From: Lentisalinibacter sp035655155
GTDB taxonomy: Bacteria; Pseudomonadota; Gammaproteobacteria; Steroidobacterales; Woeseiaceae
Assembly: GCA_035655155.1 (NCBI GenBank)
Contig: DASRVH010000050.1
Span: 56,485-120,484 of the forward strand
Reading direction: 5' to 3'
DNA length: 64,000 nucleotides
Every line of letters begins with the position of its first letter. The stretch's first letter is position 1. Below, one piece after another: positions 39,478 to 48,124 of the stretch. Both the position numbers and the translations under genes were made by a program. The notes under the pieces were generated by a model. The model worked only from the letters and a program-made list of their open reading frames with translations. It had not been told where the DNA came from and made no database searches.

Positions 39478-41049
39478 CTATTCTGCGTCATCGCCCGCGG
39501 CGGGGCCAGGGGGCGGAGTGCGGCCGAGGCAGACGCCGCCCGCCCGCCGCGGATCGGCGGCAATTTCGAAGCCGCGGCGCTCGTCGTGCAGCACCGCGCC
39601 GACGCCGCCGAAGTACATGCTGAGCCCGTCGAAGGTGCGCACGGGCAGACGCCCTGCGGGCATCGGCAGGCCGGGCTCGCAGGCCACACGGTCGCCGTCC
39701 TCGCGGATCTCCACGTGCAGCCGCGGATGAGCGACCGCGGCATCCAGGCCCATGCCGAGGCGGAAGAAGTTGACGAGTACCTGGCACAGCGCGGTCGTGA
39801 TGCGGCCCGCGCCGGGCGTGCCGATCGCGAGCACACGGCCGTCGCTGCGGGCGGTGGTGGGCGCCATGTTGGAAGGCAGTCGGGTGCCCGGCGGCCCGCA
39901 GACGAGGCCGCGCCGGTTGAGCTCCATTTCGCCGAGGCAGTTGTTCAGCCACAATCCCGTGCCGGGAGGCATCTCCCCGGAACCGTAGCCGGACGAGACG
40001 GTGATGGCACAGGCGAGCCCCTGCGCGTCCACCGCCGAGGTGTGCACGGTGGAGCCCGACTCCCGCAACGCGGGCAACCGGCCCAGAGCCCCCCGCCGTG
40101 CGGCGGCCAGCAGCGCCTCGCCCTCGGCCGCCGGGTCCTCGGCCAGGTCCAGGCGCTCGCGGCGCCAGGCGAGCGCGCCGTGCATCGCCTCGATCAGGCG
40201 GGCAACGGTGTCTTCCGTCCAGCCCTCCAGGGTCTCGTGATCGAGCTGCTCCAGCATGGCGCCGAGCACGGCGCCGCCGATGGCGGGCGGCGGATTGGTG
40301 GCGATATCCCAGCCGCCGGTGCGGATGGTGAGCGCCGGGCGCAGGATGGGACGGTAGGCGGCCATGTCGGCGAGCGTCAGCGCACCCTCGCCCGAGCGCA
40401 CGTGCTGGACGATGGCGTGTGCGAGCTCGCCCTCGTAGAACGCGCGCACGCCCTCACGGGCGATCAGCTCGAGACTCTCGGCGAGATGGGGCACGCGCAC
40501 GGTCTCGCCGGGCGCGAGCAGCCGGCCGTCGCCGTCGTGGATGGCGGCACGCGAGTCCGGCGAACGGCTGAAAACGACGTCGCCGGAGAACTCCAGGTAA
40601 TGGTGGCAGGCCGAGGCGAGCGGGAAGCCTTCCCGCGCGGCGCGGATGCTCGGCTCCACCAGCGCGGCCCAGGGCAGCCTGCCGTAGCGGCGGGAAGCCT
40701 CGGCCAGCGCGGCGGGCGTGCCCGGCACGGCCACCGAGCCCGGGCCGATGACGGTCTCGAGGCCGCCGCCGTAGTCCATGGCCACCCGGATGCCGCCGCG
40801 GCCCAGCGCGGCGGAGTCCAGGCCGCGGCCGGGCATCTCGACATAGCCGTCGATGGTGACCGGATCGCCGTCCGGCGGCCAGACCACCGCGTAGCCGCCC
40901 CCGGCCAGCGCGCACACGCCGGGCTGGGTGTTGGTGGACGCCATCGACGCGGCCACCGCTGCATCTACGGCGTTGCCGCCGTCCTCGATGACCGCCAGGG
41001 CCGCCTCGGCGGCGAGGGGCGAGGTGGTGGCGACCGCGACTTCCGACAT
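39478..41049 (-). CDS. Gamma-glutamyltransferase-family protein
   Basis: A 523-residue Ntn-hydrolase. The precursor should self-cleave before the nucleophilic Thr in ESGSTVHTSAVDAQGLA (equivalent to TTHxSVVD in characterised enzymes); the oxyanion GxxxxNxxxGxM region is seen as GLWLNNCLGEMEL, and PLPSNM-like as RLPSNMAPTT. No signal peptide is visible, so unlike E. coli Ggt it seems cytoplasmic. Starts with ATG 11 nt after frmA. Glutathione, its analogues or other gamma-glutamyl compounds are the likely substrates. Confidence 0.85.
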   Translation of the reverse strand: MSEVAVATTSPLAAEAALAVIEDGGNAVDAAVAASMASTNTQPGVCALAGGGYAVVWPPDGDPVTIDGYVEMPGRGLDSAALGRGGIRVAMDYGGGLETVIGPGSVAVPGTPAALAEASRRYGRLPWAALVEPSIRAAREGFPLASACHHYLEFSGDVVFSRSPDSRAAIHDGDGRLLAPGETVRVPHLAESLELIAREGVRAFYEGELAHAIVQHVRSGEGALTLADMAAYRPILRPALTIRTGGWDIATNPPPAIGGAVLGAMLEQLDHETLEGWTEDTVARLIEAMHGALAWRRERLDLAEDPAAEGEALLAAARRGALGRLPALRESGSTVHTSAVDAQGLACAITVSSGYGSGEMPPGTGLWLNNCLGEMELNRRGLVCGPPGTRLPSNMAPTTARSDGRVLAIGTPGAGRITTALCQVLVNFFRLGMGLDAAVAHPRLHVEIREDGDRVACEPGLPMPAGRLPVRTFDGLSMYFGGVGAVLHDERRGFEIAADPRRAGGVCLGRTPPPGPAAGDDAE

Positions 41050-41060
41050 GCGGCGGCCGG

Positions 41061-42170
41061 TCAGAAGTGGATGACCGTGCGGATGCTCTTGCCCTCGTGC
41101 ATCAGGTCGAAGGCCTGGTTGATGTCCTCCAGCGGCATCGTGTGGGTGATGAACTCGTCCACCCGGATCTCGCCGTGCAGATACTGCTCCACCATGCCGG
41201 GCAGCTGGCTGCGCCCCTTGGTACCGCCGAAGGCCGTGCCGCGCCAGACGCGGCCCGTCACGAGCTGGAACGGGCGGGTGGATATCTCCTCGCCGGCGCC
41301 GGCCACGCCGACGATCACCGACTCGCCCCAGCCCTTGTGGCAGCACTCCAGCGCCGCGCGCATGAGCTGCACGTTGCCGACGCACTCGAAGGAGTAGTCC
41401 ACCCCGCCGTCGGTCAGCTCCACGATCACCTCCTGAATGGGCGCGTCGTAGTCCTTCGGGTTCATGGTGTCGGTGGCGCCGAGCTGGCGCGCGAGTTCGA
41501 ATTTGTCCGGGTTCACGTCGATGGCGACAATGCGGCCCGCCCGCGCCATGACCGCTCCCTGGATCACCGACAGGCCGACGCCGCCGAGCCCGAACACCGC
41601 CACCGTGGCGCCCGGCTCCACCTTCGCCGTATTCAGAACGGCGCCGATGCCCGTGGTGATGCCGCAGCCGAGCAGGCACACCTTCTCCAGAGGCGCCTCG
41701 GGACTGATCTTCGCCACGGCGATCTCCGGCAGCACGGTGTATTCGCTGAACGTCGAGGTGCCCATGTAGTGGAAGATCGTTCTGCCGTCCTTCGAGAAGC
41801 GCGACGTGCCGTCGGGCATCAGGCCCTGGCCCTGGGTCGTGCGGATGGCCTGGCAGAGGTTGGTCTTGCCCGAGGTGCAGAAGCTGCACTCGCCGCACTC
41901 CGGCGTGTACAGGGGAATGACGTGGTCGCCCGGTTTGAGGCTGGTCACGCCGGGACCGATCTCTTCCACGACGGCGCCGCCCTCGTGGCCGAGAATGGCG
42001 GGGAACAGCCCCTCCGGGTCGGCGCCGGACAGCGTATAGGCATCCGTATGGCACACCCCGGTGGCGACGTTCCTCAGCAGTACCTCGCCTTCCTTCGGGC
42101 CGGCCAGCTCGATGGTCTCGATCTCCAGGGGTTTGCCTGCTTCCCAGGCCACGGCTGCACGGGTCTTCAT
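41061..42170 (-). CDS. frmA: S-(hydroxymethyl)glutathione dehydrogenase / class III alcohol dehydrogenase
   Basis: A 369-residue zinc alcohol dehydrogenase that oxidises the formaldehyde-glutathione adduct. Catalytic Zn ligands in TGVCHTDAYTLSG and GHEGGAVVEE; structural Zn cysteines in PECGECSFCTSGKTNLC; NAD motif FGLGGVGLSV. Class III identity follows from the very high conservation of GMGTSTFSEYT-like and KGRSQLPG blocks. No fghA esterase is adjacent; ggt follows. ATG at 42170 behind GGGAGA; divergent from the next gene, with a 179-bp AT-richer gap. Confidence 0.94.
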   Translation of the reverse strand: MKTRAAVAWEAGKPLEIETIELAGPKEGEVLLRNVATGVCHTDAYTLSGADPEGLFPAILGHEGGAVVEEIGPGVTSLKPGDHVIPLYTPECGECSFCTSGKTNLCQAIRTTQGQGLMPDGTSRFSKDGRTIFHYMGTSTFSEYTVLPEIAVAKISPEAPLEKVCLLGCGITTGIGAVLNTAKVEPGATVAVFGLGGVGLSVIQGAVMARAGRIVAIDVNPDKFELARQLGATDTMNPKDYDAPIQEVIVELTDGGVDYSFECVGNVQLMRAALECCHKGWGESVIVGVAGAGEEISTRPFQLVTGRVWRGTAFGGTKGRSQLPGMVEQYLHGEIRVDEFITHTMPLEDINQAFDLMHEGKSIRTVIHF

Positions 42171-42349
42171 CGCCACTTCTCCCGGTGTATTTATCGTCTA
42201 TTTATTGCAGGGAATCGGAAAACGGGGATGGCCGAATAGTCGCACGATAGCGGTGCAGCCGCCACTGACCGGGGGACGCGCGGCGTTCAGGGCCCGTTCA
42301 TGCCGTGGGGCCGAAACTGTGCCCGAACCCGCCGCAAAGGAGGCGCATC

Positions 42350-42964
42350 ATGGAAAGCAGGATCCTTACCCGTTTCGCAGGGGTCGCGGCGCTTGCCGCG
42401 GGCCTCGCGCTCGCGGTCCCGGCCGGCGCCGAGGGCGTCAAGCCGGCCCTCAGCCACGCCGGCACGGCGGCGGATGCCGCATGGCAGGTCGGGCACCCGT
42501 ATCGCGCCGCGCACGATCGCCCGCCGCTCCGGCGCACGGGCGATCTCGGTTTCTTCTACCGGGACCGGGACGGCTTTTTCTTCGGCTACGACCCCCGGGA
42601 CGGCCGCCGCTGGTATCGCGATCTGCGGCGCCAGTATTACTACGACCGGTACTACGATCACCGCAAACGCCGCTGGGCGCACGACCGTCGCCATTACCGG
42701 GACTGGTACCGGCGCTACTATCGCCATTACGGCGACTATCGGCAGCACGGCGACTATCGCTACTACCGGGACTATCGTGACCGCGGCGACCGCCGCGACT
42801 GGGACGGCCGCCGGCGCGACCGTCACCACGACCGCCGCCACGACCGCCGCCACGATAATGACCGCGGCAAGAAGCACGAACGCCGCCGCGGCCACAGCGA
42901 CGAGCATCGTCGCGGGCGCGGCCATGACGACGATCATCGACGGCGCGGCCGCGGCCGGGACTGA
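42350..42964 (+). CDS. Secreted Arg/His/Tyr/Asp-rich low-complexity protein
   Basis: A 204-residue protein with a clear signal peptide (MESRILTRFAGVAALAAGLALAVPAGAEG), a short ordered stretch (~30-70) and a C-terminal ~130 residues made almost only of R, H, Y, D and W. Examples are RRQYYYDRYYDHRKRR and HHDRRHDRRHDNDRG. AAAGGAGG precedes the ATG, so it is a genuine gene, closed by an intrinsic terminator. The His/Asp content suggests metal or polyphosphate/polyanion binding in the periplasm; this is inference only. Confidence 0.7.
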   Translation: MESRILTRFAGVAALAAGLALAVPAGAEGVKPALSHAGTAADAAWQVGHPYRAAHDRPPLRRTGDLGFFYRDRDGFFFGYDPRDGRRWYRDLRRQYYYDRYYDHRKRRWAHDRRHYRDWYRRYYRHYGDYRQHGDYRYYRDYRDRGDRRDWDGRRRDRHHDRRHDRRHDNDRGKKHERRRGHSDEHRRGRGHDDDHRRRGRGRD

Positions 42965-43013
42965 TCCGCTGCCGCCGCACCGGTTGCACGGGTAACTGCT
43001 GCTGCATCGCTTC

Positions 43014-43039
43014 GGCCCGCCACGCGCGGGCCTTTTTTT
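43014..43039 (+). terminator. Intrinsic terminator
   Basis: GGCCCGC-CACGC-GCGGGCC followed by seven Ts, 50 nt after the stop codon of the R/H/Y/D-rich gene. Confidence 0.9.
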
Positions 43040-43099
43040 GTTGCCCGGCGCTGCCCGGCTTAGTACAAAGGCGGGGTTCTTGCAGACTGCGGGCAGACA

Positions 43100-44224
43100 A
43101 TGGATCTTGACGAATTGCGTGCGCGGCTCTCCGCGGTGGACCGGGAACTCATCGAGCGGGTCGCGGAGAGGCAGCGCATCGTCGACGAGATCGGGCGAAG
43201 AAAGATGACCACCGGTCGCGCCACGCGCGACTTCCGGCGCGAGAAGGACGTGATCGACATGGGCCGCCGCCAGGCCGAGGAGCTGGGCGTGGACCCGTCC
43301 CTGGCGGAATCGCTGCTGACTCTGCTGATCCGCTCGTCGCTGACCCACCAGGAGCAGGCACGGGTCACCGCGGAGGGCCGCGGCGACGGCCGCCGGGTGC
43401 TGGTGATCGGCGGCTCGGGCAAGATGGGCGGCTGGCTCGTCGGCTTCTTCGCCTCCCAGGGCTTCGACGTCGCTATTGCCGACCCGGGCCCCACCGATCT
43501 GCCCGTGGACTACTACGCGGACTGGCGCGAGGCCGGCACGGACTACGACATCATCGTGGTGGCGGCGCCGCTCGCGCGCAGCGCGGAGATCCTGGCCGGC
43601 CTGGCGGAGCTCGGGCCCCGCGGCCTGATCTTCGACGTCGGCTCGCTGAAGAGCCCGCTGATAGAGCCGCTGAAGACGCTGGCGCGGGCCGGCTGCCGAG
43701 TCACTTCCCTGCATCCCATGTTCGGGCCGGATACGCGCCTGCTCTCCGGGCGCCACGTGATCTTCTGCGACGTCGGCGTGCCGGAGGCCACCGCCGAAGC
43801 CCGGGAGCTGTTCGCCGCCACCATGGCCGAGCGCATCGACATGGACCTGGAGGATCACGACCGGCTCATCGCCTACGTGCTGGGCCTGTCCCACGCGCTG
43901 AATATCGCGTTCTTCACGGCTCTGGCGGAGAGCGGGGAGGCGGCGCCGCGGCTCTCGACCATGTCCAGTACCACTTTCGACGCCCAGCTCGACGTCTCGG
44001 CGCGGGTGGCGGAAGAGAACCCCAATCTCTACTTCGAGATCCAGCACCTGAACGAGTTCGGGCTCGAGCCGCTCGACGCGTTGTGCCAGTCGGCAGAACG
44101 CATCCGCGAGCTGGTGCGCTCCGGCGACGAGGCGGGATTCGTCCGCCTGATGCGCCGGGGCCGCGAGTACCTCGCCAGCCGCGCGACGCCCGACGGAGGT
44201 AACGGTGAGCAGCACGGAGGATGA
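43100..44224 (+). CDS. tyrA: Chorismate mutase / prephenate dehydrogenase
   Basis: A 374-residue bifunctional enzyme of tyrosine synthesis (E. coli TyrA 373). AroQ-type chorismate mutase domain at ~1-90 (LDELRARLSAVDRELIERVAERQ); NAD-dependent prephenate dehydrogenase from ~98 (VLVIGGSGKMGGWLVGFF, VGSLKSP, SLHPMFGPD, YVLGLSHALNIAF). Tyrosine feedback is expected from the family. The 3' end overlaps the diguanylate cyclase by 20 nt. Confidence 0.96.
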   Translation: MDLDELRARLSAVDRELIERVAERQRIVDEIGRRKMTTGRATRDFRREKDVIDMGRRQAEELGVDPSLAESLLTLLIRSSLTHQEQARVTAEGRGDGRRVLVIGGSGKMGGWLVGFFASQGFDVAIADPGPTDLPVDYYADWREAGTDYDIIVVAAPLARSAEILAGLAELGPRGLIFDVGSLKSPLIEPLKTLARAGCRVTSLHPMFGPDTRLLSGRHVIFCDVGVPEATAEARELFAATMAERIDMDLEDHDRLIAYVLGLSHALNIAFFTALAESGEAAPRLSTMSSTTFDAQLDVSARVAEENPNLYFEIQHLNEFGLEPLDALCQSAERIRELVRSGDEAGFVRLMRRGREYLASRATPDGGNGEQHGG

Positions 44225-45293
44225 ACTCCGCCGCCTGCGCGGACAGCTGGCTCTCCTGACCGGGCAGGCGGCCGACAACGAGGCCATACTGCGCCGCTCC
44301 AGGGAGCGGGAGCTAGCGCTGCTGAACGCGGAGAACCTGCCGGAGCTGTTCCAGCGCCTCACCCGCGGGCTGCGGGAGAGCTTCGACCTCCCCCACGTCT
44401 CGGTGCTGCTGTGCGATCCCGATCACGAGGTGCGCCATCTGCTGATCGCGGCGGGTACCGGCCCGGAGGATCTGGCGGACGTCGCGCTGGTCGATGCCCT
44501 CACCGGCATCGCGCCCCATTACACGACGCTGCGCGCGCCCTGGCTCGGACCCTACAGCGCGGCGGACCATCAGCTCATCTTCGGCCGCGGCACGGCGCCG
44601 GCCAGCATCGCGCTGATCCCGCTCGAGCGGCAGGGCCGGCTGATGGGCAGCCTGAATTTCGGCAGCGCCGACCCCGGCCGTTTCACCCGCAGCCACGGCA
44701 CGGAATTCCTCGGCCACCTCGGCGTCATCGCCTCGTTCGCGCTCGAGAACGCGGTCAACCGGGCCCGGCTGCTGCGCAGCGGCATCACCGACGTGCTGAC
44801 CGGCTGGCACAACCGGCGCTATCTGCAGACCCGGCTGCGGGAGGAGCTGGCGCGCTCGCGCCGGGACGGCTCGCCGCTGACGCTGCTCCTGATCGACATC
44901 GATCACTTCAAGCGGGTTAACGACAATCACGGTCACCTGGCCGGCGACCACGTGCTGACGGAAGTGGCGCAGCGCATCGAGTCCCGCATCCGGGCGAGCG
45001 ACGTCGCGGCCCGCTACGGCGGCGAGGAGTTCGTGCTGCTACTGCCGGACACCGATGCCCCGGCCGGGCGCAGCCTGGCGGAGCGCCTGCGCGCCGCGGT
45101 GGCCGAGCGCCCCGTGGCACTCGCCGACGGTTCTGAGCTCGAGCTGACCATCTCGGCGGGGCTCGCCACGGTGACCCCCACGCGGGCGGACGACGATCTC
45201 AAGACGCTGGCGGAGAGCCTGCTCGCGCGCGCCGACGTCGCCCTGTACGAGGCCAAGTCCGCCGGCCGCGACCGGGTGGCCGCGGCCGGCTGA
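44205..45293 (+). CDS. DUF484/GAF-like sensor diguanylate cyclase
   Basis: A 362-residue soluble protein: an N-terminal coiled coil and GAF-like DUF484 domain (~30-190, LLNAENLPELFQRLTRGLRESFDLPHVSVLL), then a GGDEF domain (~195-360) with active site RYGGEEF and an upstream RASD inhibitory I-site. Both are intact, so it should make cyclic-di-GMP and be product-inhibited. GTG start behind GGAGG inside the tyrA 3' end. Cyclic-di-GMP output could affect the type IV pili encoded earlier in the window, but nothing in sequence proves the link. Confidence 0.9.
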   Translation: MSSTEDELRRLRGQLALLTGQAADNEAILRRSRERELALLNAENLPELFQRLTRGLRESFDLPHVSVLLCDPDHEVRHLLIAAGTGPEDLADVALVDALTGIAPHYTTLRAPWLGPYSAADHQLIFGRGTAPASIALIPLERQGRLMGSLNFGSADPGRFTRSHGTEFLGHLGVIASFALENAVNRARLLRSGITDVLTGWHNRRYLQTRLREELARSRRDGSPLTLLLIDIDHFKRVNDNHGHLAGDHVLTEVAQRIESRIRASDVAARYGGEEFVLLLPDTDAPAGRSLAERLRAAVAERPVALADGSELELTISAGLATVTPTRADDDLKTLAESLLARADVALYEAKSAGRDRVAAAG

Positions 45294-45337
45294 GTCCGGC
45301 AAGGCGGCCGGGCCGTGACCCGGAGCCCGCTCTCTGT

Positions 45338-45356
45338 GATAATGAGAACCATTATC
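45338..45356. promoter_or_regulatory. Fur box
   Basis: GATAATGAGAACCATTATC matches the 19-bp Fur consensus at 17 of 19 positions, about 80 bp upstream of fbpA. It indicates repression of the iron transporter under iron-replete conditions. Confidence 0.88.
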
Positions 45357-45434
45357 AACTGCCATCGGCGACATTGTCTTCGCCGGCCGGTAGCAACATC
45401 AGCATCAACCTCAGGACAAAAACGGAGTGACTTC

Positions 45435-46502
45435 ATGAAATTCACGGAACGGCTCAGGGCGAGCGCATGCATCCTCACCGGCGCCGCGCTGGCGGCAGCC
45501 TGCGGCGGCGGCGAGCCGGAGTCGGCCGCACCGGCCGATGCGGCGGGCTCCGCACCCGCCCAGGCGGACAGGGTGGTGGTCTACTCGGCGCGGGCCGAAC
45601 ACCTCATCAAGCCCATCTTCGACCGCTACACGGAGGAGACCGGCGTGGAGGTTGCCTATACCACCGACAAGGAACAGCCGCTCATCCAGCGGCTGCTGGC
45701 GGAGGGCGAGAATACCGACGCGGACATGCTGCTGACGGTGGATGCGGGCAACCTCTGGTATGCGGCCGAGCAGGGCGTGCTGCGCCCGGTCGAATCGCAG
45801 GTCCTCGAGCAGAACATCCCGGAGCATCTGCAGGATCCGCAGAACCGCTGGTTCGCGCTCTCGGTCCGGGCACGCACCATCGTCTATTCCACGGAGCGGG
45901 TGGACCCGCAGTCCCTGGCGGGGTATGCCGACCTCGCCGATGACGAGTGGCAGGGCCGGCTGTGCCTGCGGACGTCGAAGAAGGTCTACAACCAGTCGCT
46001 GGTGGCCATGCTCATCGCCCGTCACGGCGAAGAGCGCGCCGAGGAGATCGTGCGCGGCTGGGTGGACAACCTGGCCACCGACGTGTTCTCCAACGACACC
46101 AAGCTCATGGAGGCCATCCTGGCCGGCCAGTGCGACGTGGGCGTCGTAAACACCTACTACTTCGGCCGGCTGCAGAAGGAGCGCGGCACGGAGCTGGCAA
46201 TGGCGCTGCATTGGCCGCCCGGCGACACCGGCGGCGTGCACATCAATGTCTCGGGCGGCGGCGTGACGAAACATGCGCCACGCCCGGAGGCGGCCGTCGC
46301 CCTGCTCGAGTGGCTGTCTTCGCCGGCGGCGCAGGAGATGTTCGCGGGCCTGAACCTGGAGTTCCCGGCCAACCCGGCCGTCGCCGCCGATCCGCTGGTC
46401 GCCGCCTGGGGCGAGTTCGAGGCGAGCGACATGCCGGTGGCACAGGCGGGCGAGCTGCAGGCGGCCGCGGTCAAGCTGATGGACCGGGCCGGCTACCGTT
46501 GA
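45435..46502 (+). CDS. fbpA: Ferric iron ABC transporter substrate-binding lipoprotein
   Basis: A 355-residue FbpA/FutA-type protein. Signal with lipobox LAAAC, so probably membrane-tethered. Family features: RVVVYSARAEHLIKPIFDRYTEETG, VDAGNLWYAAEQGVL, and the paired Fe-coordinating tyrosines in VVNTYYFGRL. Binds Fe(III) and delivers it to FbpBC. The upstream Fur box confirms iron regulation. Overlaps fbpB by 4 nt (TTGA). Confidence 0.92.
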   Translation: MKFTERLRASACILTGAALAAACGGGEPESAAPADAAGSAPAQADRVVVYSARAEHLIKPIFDRYTEETGVEVAYTTDKEQPLIQRLLAEGENTDADMLLTVDAGNLWYAAEQGVLRPVESQVLEQNIPEHLQDPQNRWFALSVRARTIVYSTERVDPQSLAGYADLADDEWQGRLCLRTSKKVYNQSLVAMLIARHGEERAEEIVRGWVDNLATDVFSNDTKLMEAILAGQCDVGVVNTYYFGRLQKERGTELAMALHWPPGDTGGVHINVSGGGVTKHAPRPEAAVALLEWLSSPAAQEMFAGLNLEFPANPAVAADPLVAAWGEFEASDMPVAQAGELQAAAVKLMDRAGYR

Positions 46503-48124
46503 GCGCTGACCGGCGGCCGGCCGCGGGCGGCCGCGGCTGGATCGTCGTTGCCGGCCTCATCGCGGCGATGACGGCGACTCCGCTCGCCGTCGCCGTCGCC
46601 TCCCTGTTCTCGCCCGACCAGGCGGTCTGGGCCCATCTGGCCGAGCACGTGCTGCCCCGGGTGCTGGTGAACACGCTCTGGCTGGTGCTCGCCGTCTCCG
46701 CGCTCACCGCGGTCATCGGCGCCAGCCTCGCCTGGCTGACCGCCGCCTGCGAGTTTCCGGGCCGGCGCTTCTTCAACTGGGCCCTGCTGCTGCCGCTGGC
46801 CGTGCCCGGCTACGTGCTCGCCTTCGCGCTCGCCGGGCTGTTCGAGTACACCGGCACCGTGCAGACCGCGCTGCGCGGCGCCTTCGGCGACGGGGCTGGG
46901 CTGCCCGGGCTGGGTGCCCGCGCGGCCAGCATCCTGACGCTGACGCTGGCGCTGTTCCCCTACGTCTACCTGATCGCCCGCCATGCCTTCGCCACCCAGG
47001 GGGTGCGGGGGCTGGAGGTGGCCCAGTCGGTGGGCATGACGCCGGCCCGGGGTTTCCGGCGCGTGGCGCTGCCCATGGCCCGGCCCTGGATCGCCGCCGG
47101 CGTGGCGCTCGTGGCCATGGAGACCCTGGCGGACTTCGGCACGGTGAGCGTGTTCAACTACGACACTTTCACCACCGCCATCTATCAGGCCTGGTTCTCC
47201 CTGTTCTCGCTGGACGCGGCGCTGCAGCTCGCCAGCGTGCTCGTGCTGCTGGTGGCGGTGGCGGTGGCCACCGAGCGCCGCTTCCGCGGCCGCGCCCGCT
47301 TCGAGGCCGTGGGCAGCGGCGGCGGCCGCCGCCGGCTGCATCTCGCGCCCCGTGCCGCCTGGCTGGCCACCGGCTACTGCAGCCTGGTCTTCCTGGTGGC
47401 GTTTCTGTTGCCGGTGCTGCAGCTGGTCGCGTGGACGGTGCAGACCTTCGCCGCCGAGTTCGATCCCCGCTATCTCGCCTTCGCGGGCCGCAGCGTCTTC
47501 CTGGGCCTGGCGGCGGCCCTCGTGATCGTCACCCTCGCGCTGTGGCTGGCCTACGCCGTGCGCATGCGGCCGGGGCCCCTCGCCGCCGGTTTCGCGCGGG
47601 CGGCGACCCTCGGCTATGCCATCCCGGGGGCGGTCCTGGCCGTCGGCTTTTTCGTGGCCGTCGTCGGACTCGGCGACGGCATCACCGCCGCAGCCCGTGC
47701 GCTGCTCGGCCCCGGCACCGCCCCGGTGGTGCTGACCGGCACGGTGGTGACCCTGCTGCTCGCCTACGCCGCCCGCTTCCTGGCCGTGGGCCACGGGCCG
47801 GTGGAGAGTGCCATGCAGCGCATACGCCCCAGCCTCGACGACGCGGCGCGGGGCATGGGCGTGGCCGGTCTCAGGCTCCTCGGCCGCGTGCATGTGCCGA
47901 TCCTCGGCACCGGCATCGCCACTGCCGCACTGCTGGTCTTCGTCGACGTCATGAAGGAGCTGCCGATCACGCTGATGACCCGCCCGTTCGGCTGGGATAC
48001 CCTCAGCGTCCGCGTGTTCCAGCTCACTTCGGAAGGGCACTGGGAACGCGCCTCGGTGTCCGCCCTGTCCATCGTGCTGGTCGGCCTGATCCCCGTGCTG
48101 CTGCTGAACCGTCGGAGCGGCTGA
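46499..48124 (+). CDS. fbpB: Ferric iron ABC transporter permease
   Basis: A 541-residue inner-membrane protein with about 12 helices, two fused permease domains each with an EAA-like loop (LEVAQSVGMTPARGFRRVALPMARP and LDDAARGMGVAGLRLLGRVHVPI). The start is TTG at 46499, overlapping the fbpA stop; no ATG lies before the first membrane helix. Part of the Fur-controlled fbpABC operon. Confidence 0.92.
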   Translation: MSADRRPAAGGRGWIVVAGLIAAMTATPLAVAVASLFSPDQAVWAHLAEHVLPRVLVNTLWLVLAVSALTAVIGASLAWLTAACEFPGRRFFNWALLLPLAVPGYVLAFALAGLFEYTGTVQTALRGAFGDGAGLPGLGARAASILTLTLALFPYVYLIARHAFATQGVRGLEVAQSVGMTPARGFRRVALPMARPWIAAGVALVAMETLADFGTVSVFNYDTFTTAIYQAWFSLFSLDAALQLASVLVLLVAVAVATERRFRGRARFEAVGSGGGRRRLHLAPRAAWLATGYCSLVFLVAFLLPVLQLVAWTVQTFAAEFDPRYLAFAGRSVFLGLAAALVIVTLALWLAYAVRMRPGPLAAGFARAATLGYAIPGAVLAVGFFVAVVGLGDGITAAARALLGPGTAPVVLTGTVVTLLLAYAARFLAVGHGPVESAMQRIRPSLDDAARGMGVAGLRLLGRVHVPILGTGIATAALLVFVDVMKELPITLMTRPFGWDTLSVRVFQLTSEGHWERASVSALSIVLVGLIPVLLLNRRSG

